From Desulfovibrio sp. (GTDB lineage Bacteria; Desulfobacterota; Desulfovibrionia; Desulfovibrionales; Desulfovibrionaceae): a stretch of DNA of 32,551 bases. The stretch is taken from the NCBI RefSeq assembly GCF_019424165.1, contig NZ_JAHZAA010000028.1, positions 1 to 32,551 of the forward strand, written 5' to 3'. This document shows, piece after piece, positions 1 to 7,469 of the stretch. Every line of letters starts with the position of its first letter. Positions within the stretch are counted from its first letter, which is position 1. The notes under the pieces were generated by a model. That model was not told the origin of the DNA. It searched no databases and saw only the letters and a program-made list of their open reading frames with translations. The translations under genes and the position numbers were made by a program.

Positions 1-2
1 AG

Positions 3-308
3 GCATGCATGGACAGCGCCGCGGGCGTGCCCACCGAAATGCAGCACTGCATCAACCCGGAACTGGAACGGCTTGAAATAACGCGCGCCGTGCGGCAGAT
101 CGCCCTGCCCCCTGTGCTCGGTGCAGAGAGAAGCAAAACACTGCGCGAAACCCTCACGGCGTGGGACGCCATGCGCAAGAGCGGGTCTGCAACCATGTAC
201 GACCCTGACGGCGGCACATTGTCGCCGCTGATGGCTTCCTTATGGTATCTGGAGCAGACCGCGCGCATGGCGCAATGGCTGAACGGGCTGGGGGAAAACC
301 CCGAATAG
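3..308 (+). CDS. C-terminal part of an unidentified protein (5' end outside the window)
   Basis: The reading frame is open to the left edge of the window and ends in TAG at 306-308, so this is probably the last 101 residues of a longer gene; an internal ATG lies at 9. The visible part is soluble, without membrane segments, and ends in a helical stretch containing SLWYLEQTARMAQWL. I do not recognise a family. Codon use and GC content match the neighbouring genes. The gene is convergent with the minus-strand receiver-kinase gene that ends at 461, and the 150 bases between them end in a strong hairpin. It could in principle be a short complete protein starting at 9, but no ribosome-binding site can be judged because too little upstream sequence is visible. 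Confidence 0.5.
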   Translation, partial: ACMDSAAGVPTEMQHCINPELERLEITRAVRQIALPPVLGAERSKTLRETLTAWDAMRKSGSATMYDPDGGTLSPLMASLWYLEQTARMAQWLNGLGENPE

Positions 309-447
309 GCGGAAAATTTCTTTGGGAACGGTGGGCGCCTGAAGTACGCCCAGCGTCTTCACCGGGGCCGTTTGCTGCACCGGTGCTTCGGCATTGCGGC
401 TTTGCGCGGCCGACAGTTGTGGTTTGCAGACAGCATTTGCAGCGCCA

Positions 448-479
448 TCCGGCGGCGGCCTCAAAGGCCGCCGCCCGGA
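448..479. terminator. Strong GC-rich hairpin between convergent genes
   Basis: The arms TCCGG-CGGCGGCCT and AGGCCGCCG-C-CCGGA pair almost perfectly around a CAA loop, with one bulged base. On the minus strand the TGA stop codon of the receiver-kinase gene sits at the loop. There is no U-run on either side, so it is not a textbook intrinsic terminator. It may still stop or stabilise transcripts arriving from both directions. Confidence 0.4.
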
Positions 480-1804
480 GAGCGGTCACCCGCAGCCTGA
501 CCGGAGGCCGCGGGCGCTTGTGCCAGGGGAAGGCTCAGGCAGAACACTGCCCCGCCTTGCTGGCCGTTGGCGGCGGAGAGTTCGCCACCACGCGCGTGCG
601 CCAGCGAGCGGGCAACGGCAAGACCGAGACCCGCATAGCGGCCCATGTGGGATTGTACGGCAGTTCCGGGGCGCATGGCACTGCCGCTGGTATGGCTGTC
701 ATGGTATTGGTCATGACAGCCGCATCCGCCTTGAAGGGCACGCGAACTGAAAAATGGCTCAAAAATATGGGGCAGGATGTCCGGTTCAATACCGGGGCCG
801 TTGTCGGCCACAAGCAGATCGTACCAGTCCCTTCCCTGCCCGTCACGCCTCAGCCTGGCCGAGACCCGCACCAATCCCCCCTGCGGCATGGCATCCAGAG
901 CATTTTCAAACAGATGCAGGAATATCTGCCGCAATTCCGGGGCCGAACCCCACGGGCGCGGCGCAGCGCTGTCCGCTTCTTCCGCCGCCGCATCCACCGC
1001 AGCTTCACCCGATGCGCCTTGCGCAGCAGCTTCCCGTACAGCGGCCTGACCGACAGGGGGCACATGCACGCCGGAAATATCCACCATGCAGCGCAGGCCT
1101 GCCGCTTCGATTCTGTGGCGCAGCAGATCAAGACTTTCGTCAATCACAGCAGCCACATCCAGCGGCCCGGTGCGCGCGTCCAGCCCATGCCCCACCATGA
1201 GCAGCTTACGCGTTATTTCCCGCACTCGCAGGCTCTGAACGCGAATGGTATTAACGGCTTCGCGCATTTCGTCCACATCAGCCAGGGCCTGGGCTTCCGG
1301 CTCATCCAGGCAGTCGCGTACAAGCCCGGCGGCCTGCATCATGATGTTAAGGGGATTGTTCACCTCATGGGCCACCCCTTCGGCAACCCGGCCCAGACTG
1401 CGCCAGCGCGCTGCTTCGGCAAGGCGGGCCGCCTCTTGCCGGGCTGCGGCCCGCTCCCGCGCCTTACGGCACTCTTCAAGCACCTGTTCAATATCCACGG
1501 GTTTGGAAAGCCAGTTCAGCGCTCCCCGCCGCATGGCCTGCACAGCTTTGCCCATATCTGCGGAACCCGAAAGCATTACCACATCTGTCTGTGCATGCCG
1601 CTCGCGCAAAAGCTTGAGCAAGGCAACGCCGTCCATGCCGGGCAGGCCCACGTCAAGGAACACCAGTTCCGCGGGCCATGCCTGCAGGATGGACAAAGCC
1701 TCGCGCGCGTCGTGGGCGGTGCGCGCATCCATGCCACGCAGGCTCAGGCGCTGGGCCAAAGGCCCGGCAAAGGCTGATTCGTCATCCACAACAAGCACGC
1801 GCAT
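461..1804 (-). CDS. Receiver-histidine kinase fusion (REC-HisKA-HATPase) with unusual ATP lid
   Basis: This 447-residue soluble protein has an N-terminal receiver (acidic pair D7/D8, phosphoacceptor D51, S79, K101), a coiled linker, a HisKA dimerisation domain with the H-box AHEVNNPLN (H146), and a catalytic ATPase domain with N-box (N301), G1 box DNGPG (D334), F-box HIFEPFF (346-352) and G2 GLGL (392-395). It has no sensor or membrane segment, so it probably takes phosphate or a signal from other cluster members. Two oddities stand out. Residues 247-285 are an Ala/Glu-rich insertion before the N-box. Between the F- and G2-boxes about 30 extra residues carry C361, C363, H364, H368 and H371. 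The ATG at 1804 is preceded by AAGGGG at good spacing. It is the last gene of the minus-strand cluster. Confidence 0.93.
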   Translation of the reverse strand: MRVLVVDDESAFAGPLAQRLSLRGMDARTAHDAREALSILQAWPAELVFLDVGLPGMDGVALLKLLRERHAQTDVVMLSGSADMGKAVQAMRRGALNWLSKPVDIEQVLEECRKARERAAARQEAARLAEAARWRSLGRVAEGVAHEVNNPLNIMMQAAGLVRDCLDEPEAQALADVDEMREAVNTIRVQSLRVREITRKLLMVGHGLDARTGPLDVAAVIDESLDLLRHRIEAAGLRCMVDISGVHVPPVGQAAVREAAAQGASGEAAVDAAAEEADSAAPRPWGSAPELRQIFLHLFENALDAMPQGGLVRVSARLRRDGQGRDWYDLLVADNGPGIEPDILPHIFEPFFSSRALQGGCGCHDQYHDSHTSGSAMRPGTAVQSHMGRYAGLGLAVARSLAHARGGELSAANGQQGGAVFCLSLPLAQAPAASGQAAGDRSPGGGL

Positions 1805-1843
1805 GGCGTTCCCCTTTTTACAGCACAGCCCGCTGGGCGCTGT

Positions 1844-2317
1844 TTATTTTTCGTGTTCCTGCAGGATATCCTTTTCTTTCATCACATCACGCGCGGATTC
1901 AAAGTCACCGCCTTCGGCCAGCGATACCGCCACCATGGCGTTTTCCAGCTTGTCGCGGTAGGCCATGCGGATACTGCCGAGCAGCTCATCAATATCCATA
2001 GGCTTGCGCAGAAAATTATACGCGCCCATGCGGTAGGCGGTCTGTTCCTCGGCATCCCCCCCGTGGCCGGTCAGAATGATCACCTGCACCTGAGGGTTGC
2101 TCTTCTTTACGTTGCGCAGCACTTCAAAGCCGTCCATGCCCGGCATGCGCAGGTCAAGCACGATAACATCCGTGGGCTGCTCCACAGCTTTGAGCGCCTC
2201 GGGGCCATCATAGGCCACGCGGGCGGCAAAACCACGCATGGCCAGACGTTCGGCCAGTGTATCCACAAACTGCCTTTCATCGTCCACCAGCAGAATCTTG
2301 ATGTCTTCCTTGGTCAT
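1844..2317 (-). CDS. Stand-alone response regulator receiver protein
   Basis: A 157-residue single-domain receiver. The conserved residues are all visible: acidic pair D12/D13, phosphoacceptor D55 in VIVLDLRMPGMDG, T83 and K105. After the receiver there is only a charged helical tail of about 40 residues with no DNA-binding or enzyme domain. Such proteins act as phosphate shuttles or phosphate sinks, or bind a protein partner. An AAGGAG ribosome-binding site lies six bases before the ATG. It lies between the degenerate kinase and the receiver-kinase fusion, 39 bases from each, which fits one transcript. It resembles the other small receiver of the cluster, suggesting duplication. Confidence 0.93.
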   Translation of the reverse strand: MTKEDIKILLVDDERQFVDTLAERLAMRGFAARVAYDGPEALKAVEQPTDVIVLDLRMPGMDGFEVLRNVKKSNPQVQVIILTGHGGDAEEQTAYRMGAYNFLRKPMDIDELLGSIRMAYRDKLENAMVAVSLAEGGDFESARDVMKEKDILQEHEK

Positions 2318-2356
2318 GAAAAACTCCTTGAAGGTCCGGGCTATGCCCGGAGCCGG

Positions 2357-3037
2357 TTATACCGCATCTGAATCGCAGGCGGAAAGTGAAAGGAAAAAAC
2401 GCGGTTCCGCTTCGCGCCAGGGCATAAGCGCCGCCCGCCAACCGGGGCACATGCCGCTGAGCATGGGGCTGCCCGTCATGGCTGCCAGGGCCAGCTCCCT
2501 GTTGCCTCCATCCAGCACTTCCACCACAATACCTTCTTCCTTCTGACGCCGCCCGGCAGTAAAACGCAGATGTATCTGCCCCCCCACCGAAGCGCAGAGG
2601 TCGAAAATTTCAAGCAGGGCGCGCAGCACATCCATAGGCGGCACGGACGCCCAGACTGGCTCGGCACTCTCACCGCTTGCCAGGCCTATCTGGGCCGCAC
2701 GGGCCTGACGCGCCGCCAGCAGGCAAAAGCTGCGGCACACTCTGACGAGATCGCATGGGCCTGCGTGTTCACCGCTTTCAGCACCGCCCGACTGGGCCAG
2801 GTAATCCATGGCTTCGGCCAGCGCCGCCCCCTGCCCTACAGAGCGCTGCACCTCTGCCAGGGCAGCTTCCAGCCGCTGCGGTCCCGTTACAGGGCCACCA
2901 CTGCCGCCACCAGAGGAAGACGCAAGGGCAGCCAGATCCTGCGCGAGCCCGGCGGATTCACGAATGACGGCCAGAACATTGCGCATATCGTGCACTGCCG
3001 AGGCCAGCAGGCGGGCCGTACACTGACTGACATTCAT
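2357..3037 (-). CDS. Degenerate histidine kinase, ChpT-like phosphotransferase candidate
   Basis: This 226-residue soluble protein begins with a DHp-like helical pair. Its H-box-like motif VHDMRNVLAVI places a histidine at residue 16. A Gly/Ser-rich break follows at 41-52. The second half keeps the outline of an ATPase domain, but the nucleotide-binding signatures are lost: the N-box region reads EIFDLCAS, the G1 region reads VLDGGNRE, and no F- or G2-box can be found. Loss of ATP binding with retention of the DHp histidine is the pattern of histidine phosphotransferases such as Caulobacter ChpT. I infer phosphotransfer between the cluster's receivers; this is not shown. Its ATG overlaps the stop of the preceding receiver gene by four bases, implying translational coupling. 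Confidence 0.75.
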   Translation of the reverse strand: MNVSQCTARLLASAVHDMRNVLAVIRESAGLAQDLAALASSSGGGSGGPVTGPQRLEAALAEVQRSVGQGAALAEAMDYLAQSGGAESGEHAGPCDLVRVCRSFCLLAARQARAAQIGLASGESAEPVWASVPPMDVLRALLEIFDLCASVGGQIHLRFTAGRRQKEEGIVVEVLDGGNRELALAAMTGSPMLSGMCPGWRAALMPWREAEPRFFLSLSACDSDAV

Positions 3038-3432
3038 GACAGGTCTCCCCCGCCGGAGACTGCCTCGCGCCCTTCACGGCATGCGGACTCCAGCGTTTCA
3101 AGAAAAGTGTTGAAACTTAATGGCTTTGTCAGGCAGGCATAGGCCTGGCTTACGGGTGAAAGGCCCGTGTCGTCCACGGCCGCATGCCCGGTAAGCAGCA
3201 GCACGGGCAGATCGGGCTGCACGTTCTTGAGACGGTGCAGCACTTCATCGCCCGGCAGGCCGGGCATGAGAAGATCAAGCACCACCACATCGGGTATATC
3301 TTCTACAACGGCCCGCAGGGCCGCCAGGCCGTCATAGACCACACGCACGCTGTGCCCGCGCAGCTCAAGTCTTTCGGCCAGAGTTTCCACAAAGTCCTTT
3401 TCGTCATCAGCCAGCAGTATGCGCAAAGCCAT
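3034..3432 (-). CDS. Stand-alone response regulator receiver protein
   Basis: A 132-residue single receiver domain with the acidic pair D9/D10, phosphoacceptor D53 in VVVLDLLMPGLPG, T81 and K103. No output domain follows; the tail is about 15 residues. It begins two bases after the stop of the Cache kinase gene, with a GGAGG ribosome-binding site inside the end of that gene, and its own stop overlaps the start of the degenerate kinase. This tight kinase-receiver-phosphotransferase order strongly suggests that the Cache kinase phosphorylates this receiver and that the ChpT-like protein exchanges phosphate with it. The pairing is inferred from gene order. Confidence 0.93.
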   Translation of the reverse strand: MALRILLADDEKDFVETLAERLELRGHSVRVVYDGLAALRAVVEDIPDVVVLDLLMPGLPGDEVLHRLKNVQPDLPVLLLTGHAAVDDTGLSPVSQAYACLTKPLSFNTFLETLESACREGREAVSGGGDLS

Positions 3433-3434
3433 TA

Positions 3435-5198
3435 CTATACCTCCACAGAGCCGTCAGGCGGAGCCAGAGGCAGGGTTACGCGCACTGTACTGCCGCGCCC
3501 CTCTTCACTGTCCACACGGATATCGCCACCGAGCCGACGCACGATACCGTAGGTGATGAACATGCCAAGCCCTGTACCCTTATCTTTCTTGGTGGAATAA
3601 AACGGTTCGAAAATGTGCCGCAACACTTCTCGAGGCATGCCCCTGCCGTTATCTCGCACGGTCACCTCCAGTGCGCACTGTCCCGATGGAACGCAGCGCA
3701 CTTTTACAAAGCGCCCCTGCCCGTCGGCAACTGCGCCTGCCTGCCCGCTGCCGGTCACGGCATCCAGGGCATTGCCCACGATGTTCAGAAATACCTGCTG
3801 CAACTGGCCCCTGTCCGAAACAATTTCAGGCAGCCCTTCGGCCAGGTCCATCTCCAGCGTTACGCCCCGGTTTTTGGCTTCGCGCTCAAGAAAAGACAAC
3901 GTTTCGGTGATGACTTCTTCAATATGCAGGCTCTGGCGGTTGGCCTCCATCCGGCGGGCAAAGCCCAGCAGGCGGTGGGTAATGCTGCGCGCCCGTTCCA
4001 CTGTACTTTCTATGCCTTCAAGCAGGCCGTTCAGCCGCTCTCTGTCCTTGCTTTCGCCGCAAACCTTGCCCATGCCCAGCAGGTCGCGGGCAAGGCCCGC
4101 CTTTTCGTAAATGACGGCAAGAGGATTATTGACCTCGTGGGCCACGCCCGCCGCCAGCCGCCCGATGGATGAAAGCTTCTGGTTGTGCTCCATCTGGGCA
4201 AAAACGGCTACCCGGCGCTCATCGCTGGCCTGCAGCCTGTTGACAAGCTGCTTCATAAGCAGATGCGATACCAGCACAATAAGCGCTATGCCGCCGCACA
4301 GCACAAGCAGCAGTTCGGTGCGCAGCGCCGTCCAGGGACGGAAGGCCTCGGCCTCGGGCTTGACTGCCAGCAAAATAAAGTCCGTACCGGCCAGAGCGCA
4401 GGAAGCCACCATAAGCTTGCGCCCCGATGGCTCGGTAACGTTGCGGACGAGAGTTTCCGCCGTGGCCGGCGGCAACGGCAACGGGCAGGAGTCCAGCGCC
4501 TTGCCGTACAGACGGGAATCTGTTTGCAGCACCCCTTCCCTGTCCACAAGAAAAACATCTGTTTCCTGCTCCGGCCCTACGGAGGACAGCACCTGCTGTA
4601 GTCGCAGCGTGTCCACGGCCACGCGCAGGGTCCACGAAAGCCCGCTTTCCTCCATCCTGTGAACGGCTATGACCATATGCGGATAGCCGCGATAACCGAG
4701 AAACACGTTGCTCATGTACCGGCTTTTGATTTCCGTCTCACGCAGCCAGGGCTTGCCCGCATAGTCCGCGCCCCTGAGCTTGTACGGCCCCACATAGGAA
4801 ATCTGCATGCCTTCGGCGTTCACCAGTCCCATATCCACAAAGCCCTGAAACTCGCTGCGCAGCGACAAAAAAACGCGATTCAGGGTGCGCTCGTCCGCCA
4901 GGTCCTTGTAGGAGTAGGCATGGGCGATAAAGCTTACCGTGGATTCCCTTTCACCGAGGTAAAGCTCCAGCGCCGCCTGCGACTTGCGGGCCAGCGCGTA
5001 AACGGGGCTTTCCATTTCACGCTCAAGAGTCCGTGTGTACTGCATATGGCTTATGCCGGACAACAAAAGCAGGGGCGTGACCGATACGGCCACCATAAGT
5101 ATGGTCATAAGCCTACGCAGAGAGCGGTACCGGGCCGGAGACACAGCCTCGGGCACTTCCAGCAGATGGGCAAAAGCGTTTTTTATGGCGGCGAACAT
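3435..5198 (-). CDS. Membrane sensor histidine kinase with periplasmic Cache-type domain
   Basis: A 587-residue inner-membrane kinase. Transmembrane segments lie at about 30-50 and 295-316 and flank a periplasmic region of about 240 residues that looks like a double Cache ligand sensor. It contains FVDMGLVNAEG and DVFLVDREGVL, typical Cache strand motifs. A short linker leads to the HisKA domain with H-box AHEVNNPLA (H354), then N-box (N476), G1 DNGRG (D516), F-box FEPFYSTK and G2 GTGLGMF (541-547). All catalytic motifs are intact, so this is probably the entry point of the phosphorelay. The ligand is unknown; the neighbouring TauE/SafE permease suggests a small sulfur or organic anion. GGAGGA lies just before the ATG. 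A 212-base gap separates it from the small membrane protein gene upstream. Confidence 0.93.
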   Translation of the reverse strand: MFAAIKNAFAHLLEVPEAVSPARYRSLRRLMTILMVAVSVTPLLLLSGISHMQYTRTLEREMESPVYALARKSQAALELYLGERESTVSFIAHAYSYKDLADERTLNRVFLSLRSEFQGFVDMGLVNAEGMQISYVGPYKLRGADYAGKPWLRETEIKSRYMSNVFLGYRGYPHMVIAVHRMEESGLSWTLRVAVDTLRLQQVLSSVGPEQETDVFLVDREGVLQTDSRLYGKALDSCPLPLPPATAETLVRNVTEPSGRKLMVASCALAGTDFILLAVKPEAEAFRPWTALRTELLLVLCGGIALIVLVSHLLMKQLVNRLQASDERRVAVFAQMEHNQKLSSIGRLAAGVAHEVNNPLAVIYEKAGLARDLLGMGKVCGESKDRERLNGLLEGIESTVERARSITHRLLGFARRMEANRQSLHIEEVITETLSFLEREAKNRGVTLEMDLAEGLPEIVSDRGQLQQVFLNIVGNALDAVTGSGQAGAVADGQGRFVKVRCVPSGQCALEVTVRDNGRGMPREVLRHIFEPFYSTKKDKGTGLGMFITYGIVRRLGGDIRVDSEEGRGSTVRVTLPLAPPDGSVEV

Positions 5199-5410
5199 GC
5201 TTCCTCCGGGCTGCGCGCTGGCGCAAACTTCAAGCGTGCTTTTTCACGGTGCAGCCCTGCATATGCGGGTCAGGCGCCGGGATGCGCCGTCATGAGGGCC
5301 TGAACGCTGCTCCGGCAAGTGGCACACACCTGCCTTGAACCCTGCGCTTCTCCGCCACATGGCTGAAAAGCGGGCAGGCCGGAGGGCGGGAGGCGCTCAA
5401 GACGCACATT

Positions 5411-5842
5411 TTAGTGCGCCCCGGTCACCAGCACGCCGGAAGCCGCGAGGCTCAGCACCAGCACTTCAGCAATGGCGATACACATCATGAGCCACTGCCT
5501 GTGCCGGGCCAGGGTCCAGGCAAGCTGCACAAAGCAAAAGATCGTCAGGGCCGCAAGAAAGGCTATGCCCAAAAAATTGCATATATCGCCCTTACTTACC
5601 AGGGCAAGCCAGCCCCACCCCTGGGGAATGCTTCCTGCGGCGCGGTAGTCCGCGGCGCTGTGCACCCACAGACGCGGCAGTTCATCCAGGGGAATCTGCG
5701 GTTCCAGCACGCCGAACACATAGAGCGCATAGGTCACAAGCATCATTACAAAGCCGATGAGTGAACCGTAAAACAGCGTATCGGCGTAGCGCACCTGCGC
5801 CGGAGAAGCCTTGATAGCGTTCTTAACATCCACAGTATTCAT
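5411..5842 (-). CDS. Small three-helix inner-membrane protein, unknown function
   Basis: A 143-residue protein with hydrophobic segments at about 24-46, 88-110 and 117-139. The first loop, of about 40 residues, contains WVHSAADYRAAG and probably faces the periplasm. It begins 36 bases after the TauE/SafE permease gene on the same strand, with GGAGG five bases before its ATG, so the two are likely co-transcribed. Small membrane proteins, for example of the DUF1634 type, are sometimes encoded beside TSUP permeases, but I do not see a convincing match to that family and leave it unnamed. A role as accessory subunit of the permease, or as a link from permease to kinase, is inference from position. 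Confidence 0.75.
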   Translation of the reverse strand: MNTVDVKNAIKASPAQVRYADTLFYGSLIGFVMMLVTYALYVFGVLEPQIPLDELPRLWVHSAADYRAAGSIPQGWGWLALVSKGDICNFLGIAFLAALTIFCFVQLAWTLARHRQWLMMCIAIAEVLVLSLAASGVLVTGAH

Positions 5843-5878
5843 ACTATCCTCCCAAAAAGTCCAGTCCGGTCAGAAAAT

Positions 5879-7006
5879 TTACCAGCCAAGCCCCTTCATG
5901 AGGGCTTTGGCGCCGGAAAAAAGGAGCACAAAAATCACCATGTAACGGATGAATTTGGGCTTGGCGACGGCCAGCAGGCGCACGCCCACCACAGAGCCGA
6001 GCATAAGCCCTACAATGGACGGAATGGCCATGAGGGGGATGACGCAGCCCTGATTGAGATAAACCCAGGCTGCGGAAGTATCTGTGATGGAAAGAAGAAA
6101 CTTGGACGTCCCCACACTCACTTTAAGGGGGGCGCCCATAAGCAGGTTGAGCACCGGCACGTTGGCCCATCCTGCCCCAAGACCGAACATGCCCGCCATA
6201 ACCCCTATAACAATGAAAAGCAGCAGCCCGGCAACAGTGCGGTGGGTTTTCCACTCCACCACTTCGCCGGTGCTTGGCTCAAGAAATACGCCGTTCATGC
6301 CGAGGGCCAGGCCCACGGCATCCTGCTTTGTCACCACAGGGCGCACGGAGTTTTTAGAAAGCAGCAAAAGTACGGCAATGGCCAGAATGGTCGCGCCAAG
6401 GCAGGTCTGGATGATGTGCGTGGGCAGGGCCAGGCCCAGCATGGCTCCCACAATGGCACAGGCCGAAGCAATAAGCGCTACAGGCAGGGCCAGCCGCAGG
6501 TTGGCAAAGTTACGGCGCAGCAAGCCCGGCCCGGCTGCCAGCGCGCCCGCCAGAGCCACCAGCAGGCCCGCGCCGCGTACAAAGTCCAGATGAAAAGGAA
6601 AAAAACCGCTGACCAGCGGCACAAAAAGTACGCCGCCGCCCACACCGGCCATGACGGCAATGATGCCGAGGATAAAGCAGAAGCCCAGCAGGGCAAGGGG
6701 CCAGAACCACCAGGGATGATTGTCCACCAGGTCGGCATCCGCCCGGGCTTCAGCCTGCCGCTGGGTCTGGACGAGCAACGGATCACCGGCATCGCCGGGC
6801 GCTTGCTGTACTGTCTGCCCAGGTTCCTGCACCGATGGTTGCGCAACGTCTTGCGTGACCGGCTGCCCCGGTACTGAGGCCGACGGCACAGCAACTGCCG
6901 CAGCCTGGCCCGGCCCTGGGACACCAGTGGTATTCTGGGCCAGTGCCGTCAGCGGTGCGGCGAAACACAGCAGAAGCATGGCAGGCAACAACAGGAGCCT
7001 TGCCAT
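5879..7006 (-). CDS. TauE/SafE (TSUP) family permease with N-terminal periplasmic linker
   Basis: A 375-residue protein of the TSUP family, whose members move sulfite, sulfonates, sulfoacetate or other small anions across the inner membrane. A signal peptide (about 1-23, ending LTALAQ) is followed by a Pro/Gln/Val-rich, probably disordered, periplasmic stretch to about residue 95. About eight membrane segments follow, with the duplicated family motif seen as GVGGGVLFVP (121-130) and GLGAGWANVP. The start chosen is the ATG at 7006, which has AGGA at good spacing and a clean signal peptide. An ATG at 7054 adds 16 residues and also has a purine-rich site, so it remains possible. It is the first gene of the phosphorelay cluster, so the transported anion may be the signal. 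The substrate cannot be read from sequence. Confidence 0.88.
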   Translation of the reverse strand: MARLLLLPAMLLLCFAAPLTALAQNTTGVPGPGQAAAVAVPSASVPGQPVTQDVAQPSVQEPGQTVQQAPGDAGDPLLVQTQRQAEARADADLVDNHPWWFWPLALLGFCFILGIIAVMAGVGGGVLFVPLVSGFFPFHLDFVRGAGLLVALAGALAAGPGLLRRNFANLRLALPVALIASACAIVGAMLGLALPTHIIQTCLGATILAIAVLLLLSKNSVRPVVTKQDAVGLALGMNGVFLEPSTGEVVEWKTHRTVAGLLLFIVIGVMAGMFGLGAGWANVPVLNLLMGAPLKVSVGTSKFLLSITDTSAAWVYLNQGCVIPLMAIPSIVGLMLGSVVGVRLLAVAKPKFIRYMVIFVLLFSGAKALMKGLGW

Positions 7007-7241
7007 ATGGCTTCCTGCAACCCTTGCGGAATCTTCACGAAAAACACAGGCCATCGTCTCCCCCTTGCGCCTTTGACCGGCGCATTTGTTTTTTCGGTAA
7101 GGGCAAGACTAAAATTCATGATCAGCGCACACCATCGGGAGAATCCTGATTTGTGAAAAAATACCTAAGGGTTTTCCCCAGACGGGATATGAAGTGCCTG
7201 TTCCGGCCGGTGCATGGGCCGCAGTGTCGGATCCACCGCGG

Positions 7242-7260
7242 GCAAAATGCAGCAAAATGC
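7242..7260. repeat. Tandem direct repeat GCAAAATGC, period 10
   Basis: Two identical 9-base copies are separated by a single A, so they sit one helical turn apart in the region upstream of the permease-phosphorelay cluster. The spacing is what would be expected for side-by-side binding of a dimeric regulator. The nearby NarL-type regulator is a possible ligand, by position only. Confidence 0.4.
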
Positions 7261-7380
7261 GACCATATACGCTCCTGCGCTGACATGCGCACCACTGCGG
7301 CACGAAGACTGCTTTTCTTTTAAGACATCTTATCAGACTGAAAAATCAATATATCATGTCACATAAAATCGAAAAGGCGC

Positions 7381-7402
7381 AAAAAAACGCGGCTACGCCG
7401 CG
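7381..7402 (-). terminator. Rho-independent terminator of the NarL-type regulator gene
   Basis: On the minus strand a perfect six-base stem CGCGGC/GCCGCG with a three-base loop is followed directly by seven T residues. It lies 68 bases after the stop of the LuxR/NarL-type gene and separates that gene from the permease cluster downstream on the same strand. Confidence 0.75.
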
Positions 7403-7469
7403 CCCTGCGAAAGGTGAAAAATCAACACTGGTGTGAGAAGCGGAAATTCAGGCTTTGATCAGGCTTTGA

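Larger units (their letters stand above)
7007..7469. other. Intergenic region upstream of the TSUP-phosphorelay cluster
   Basis: No credible gene is present. The stretch is more AT-rich than its surroundings. It holds the terminator of the NarL-type regulator gene at 7381-7402 and, on the far side, the presumed promoter of the minus-strand cluster, which I could not assign to clear -35/-10 or -24/-12 boxes. A tandem pair of GCAAAATGC (7242-7250 and 7252-7260) lies about 240 bases before the permease start and could be a regulator site. Confidence 0.5.

Noticed and set aside
242..1777. A 511-codon plus-strand frame opposite the receiver-kinase gene
   Set aside because: The minus-strand frame encodes an obvious REC-HisKA-HATPase protein; the plus-strand frame has no recognisable features.
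5310..5335. Sigma-54-like TGGCAC...TGCC on the plus strand
   Set aside because: The spacing between the GG and GC pairs is one base short, and it points away from any gene.
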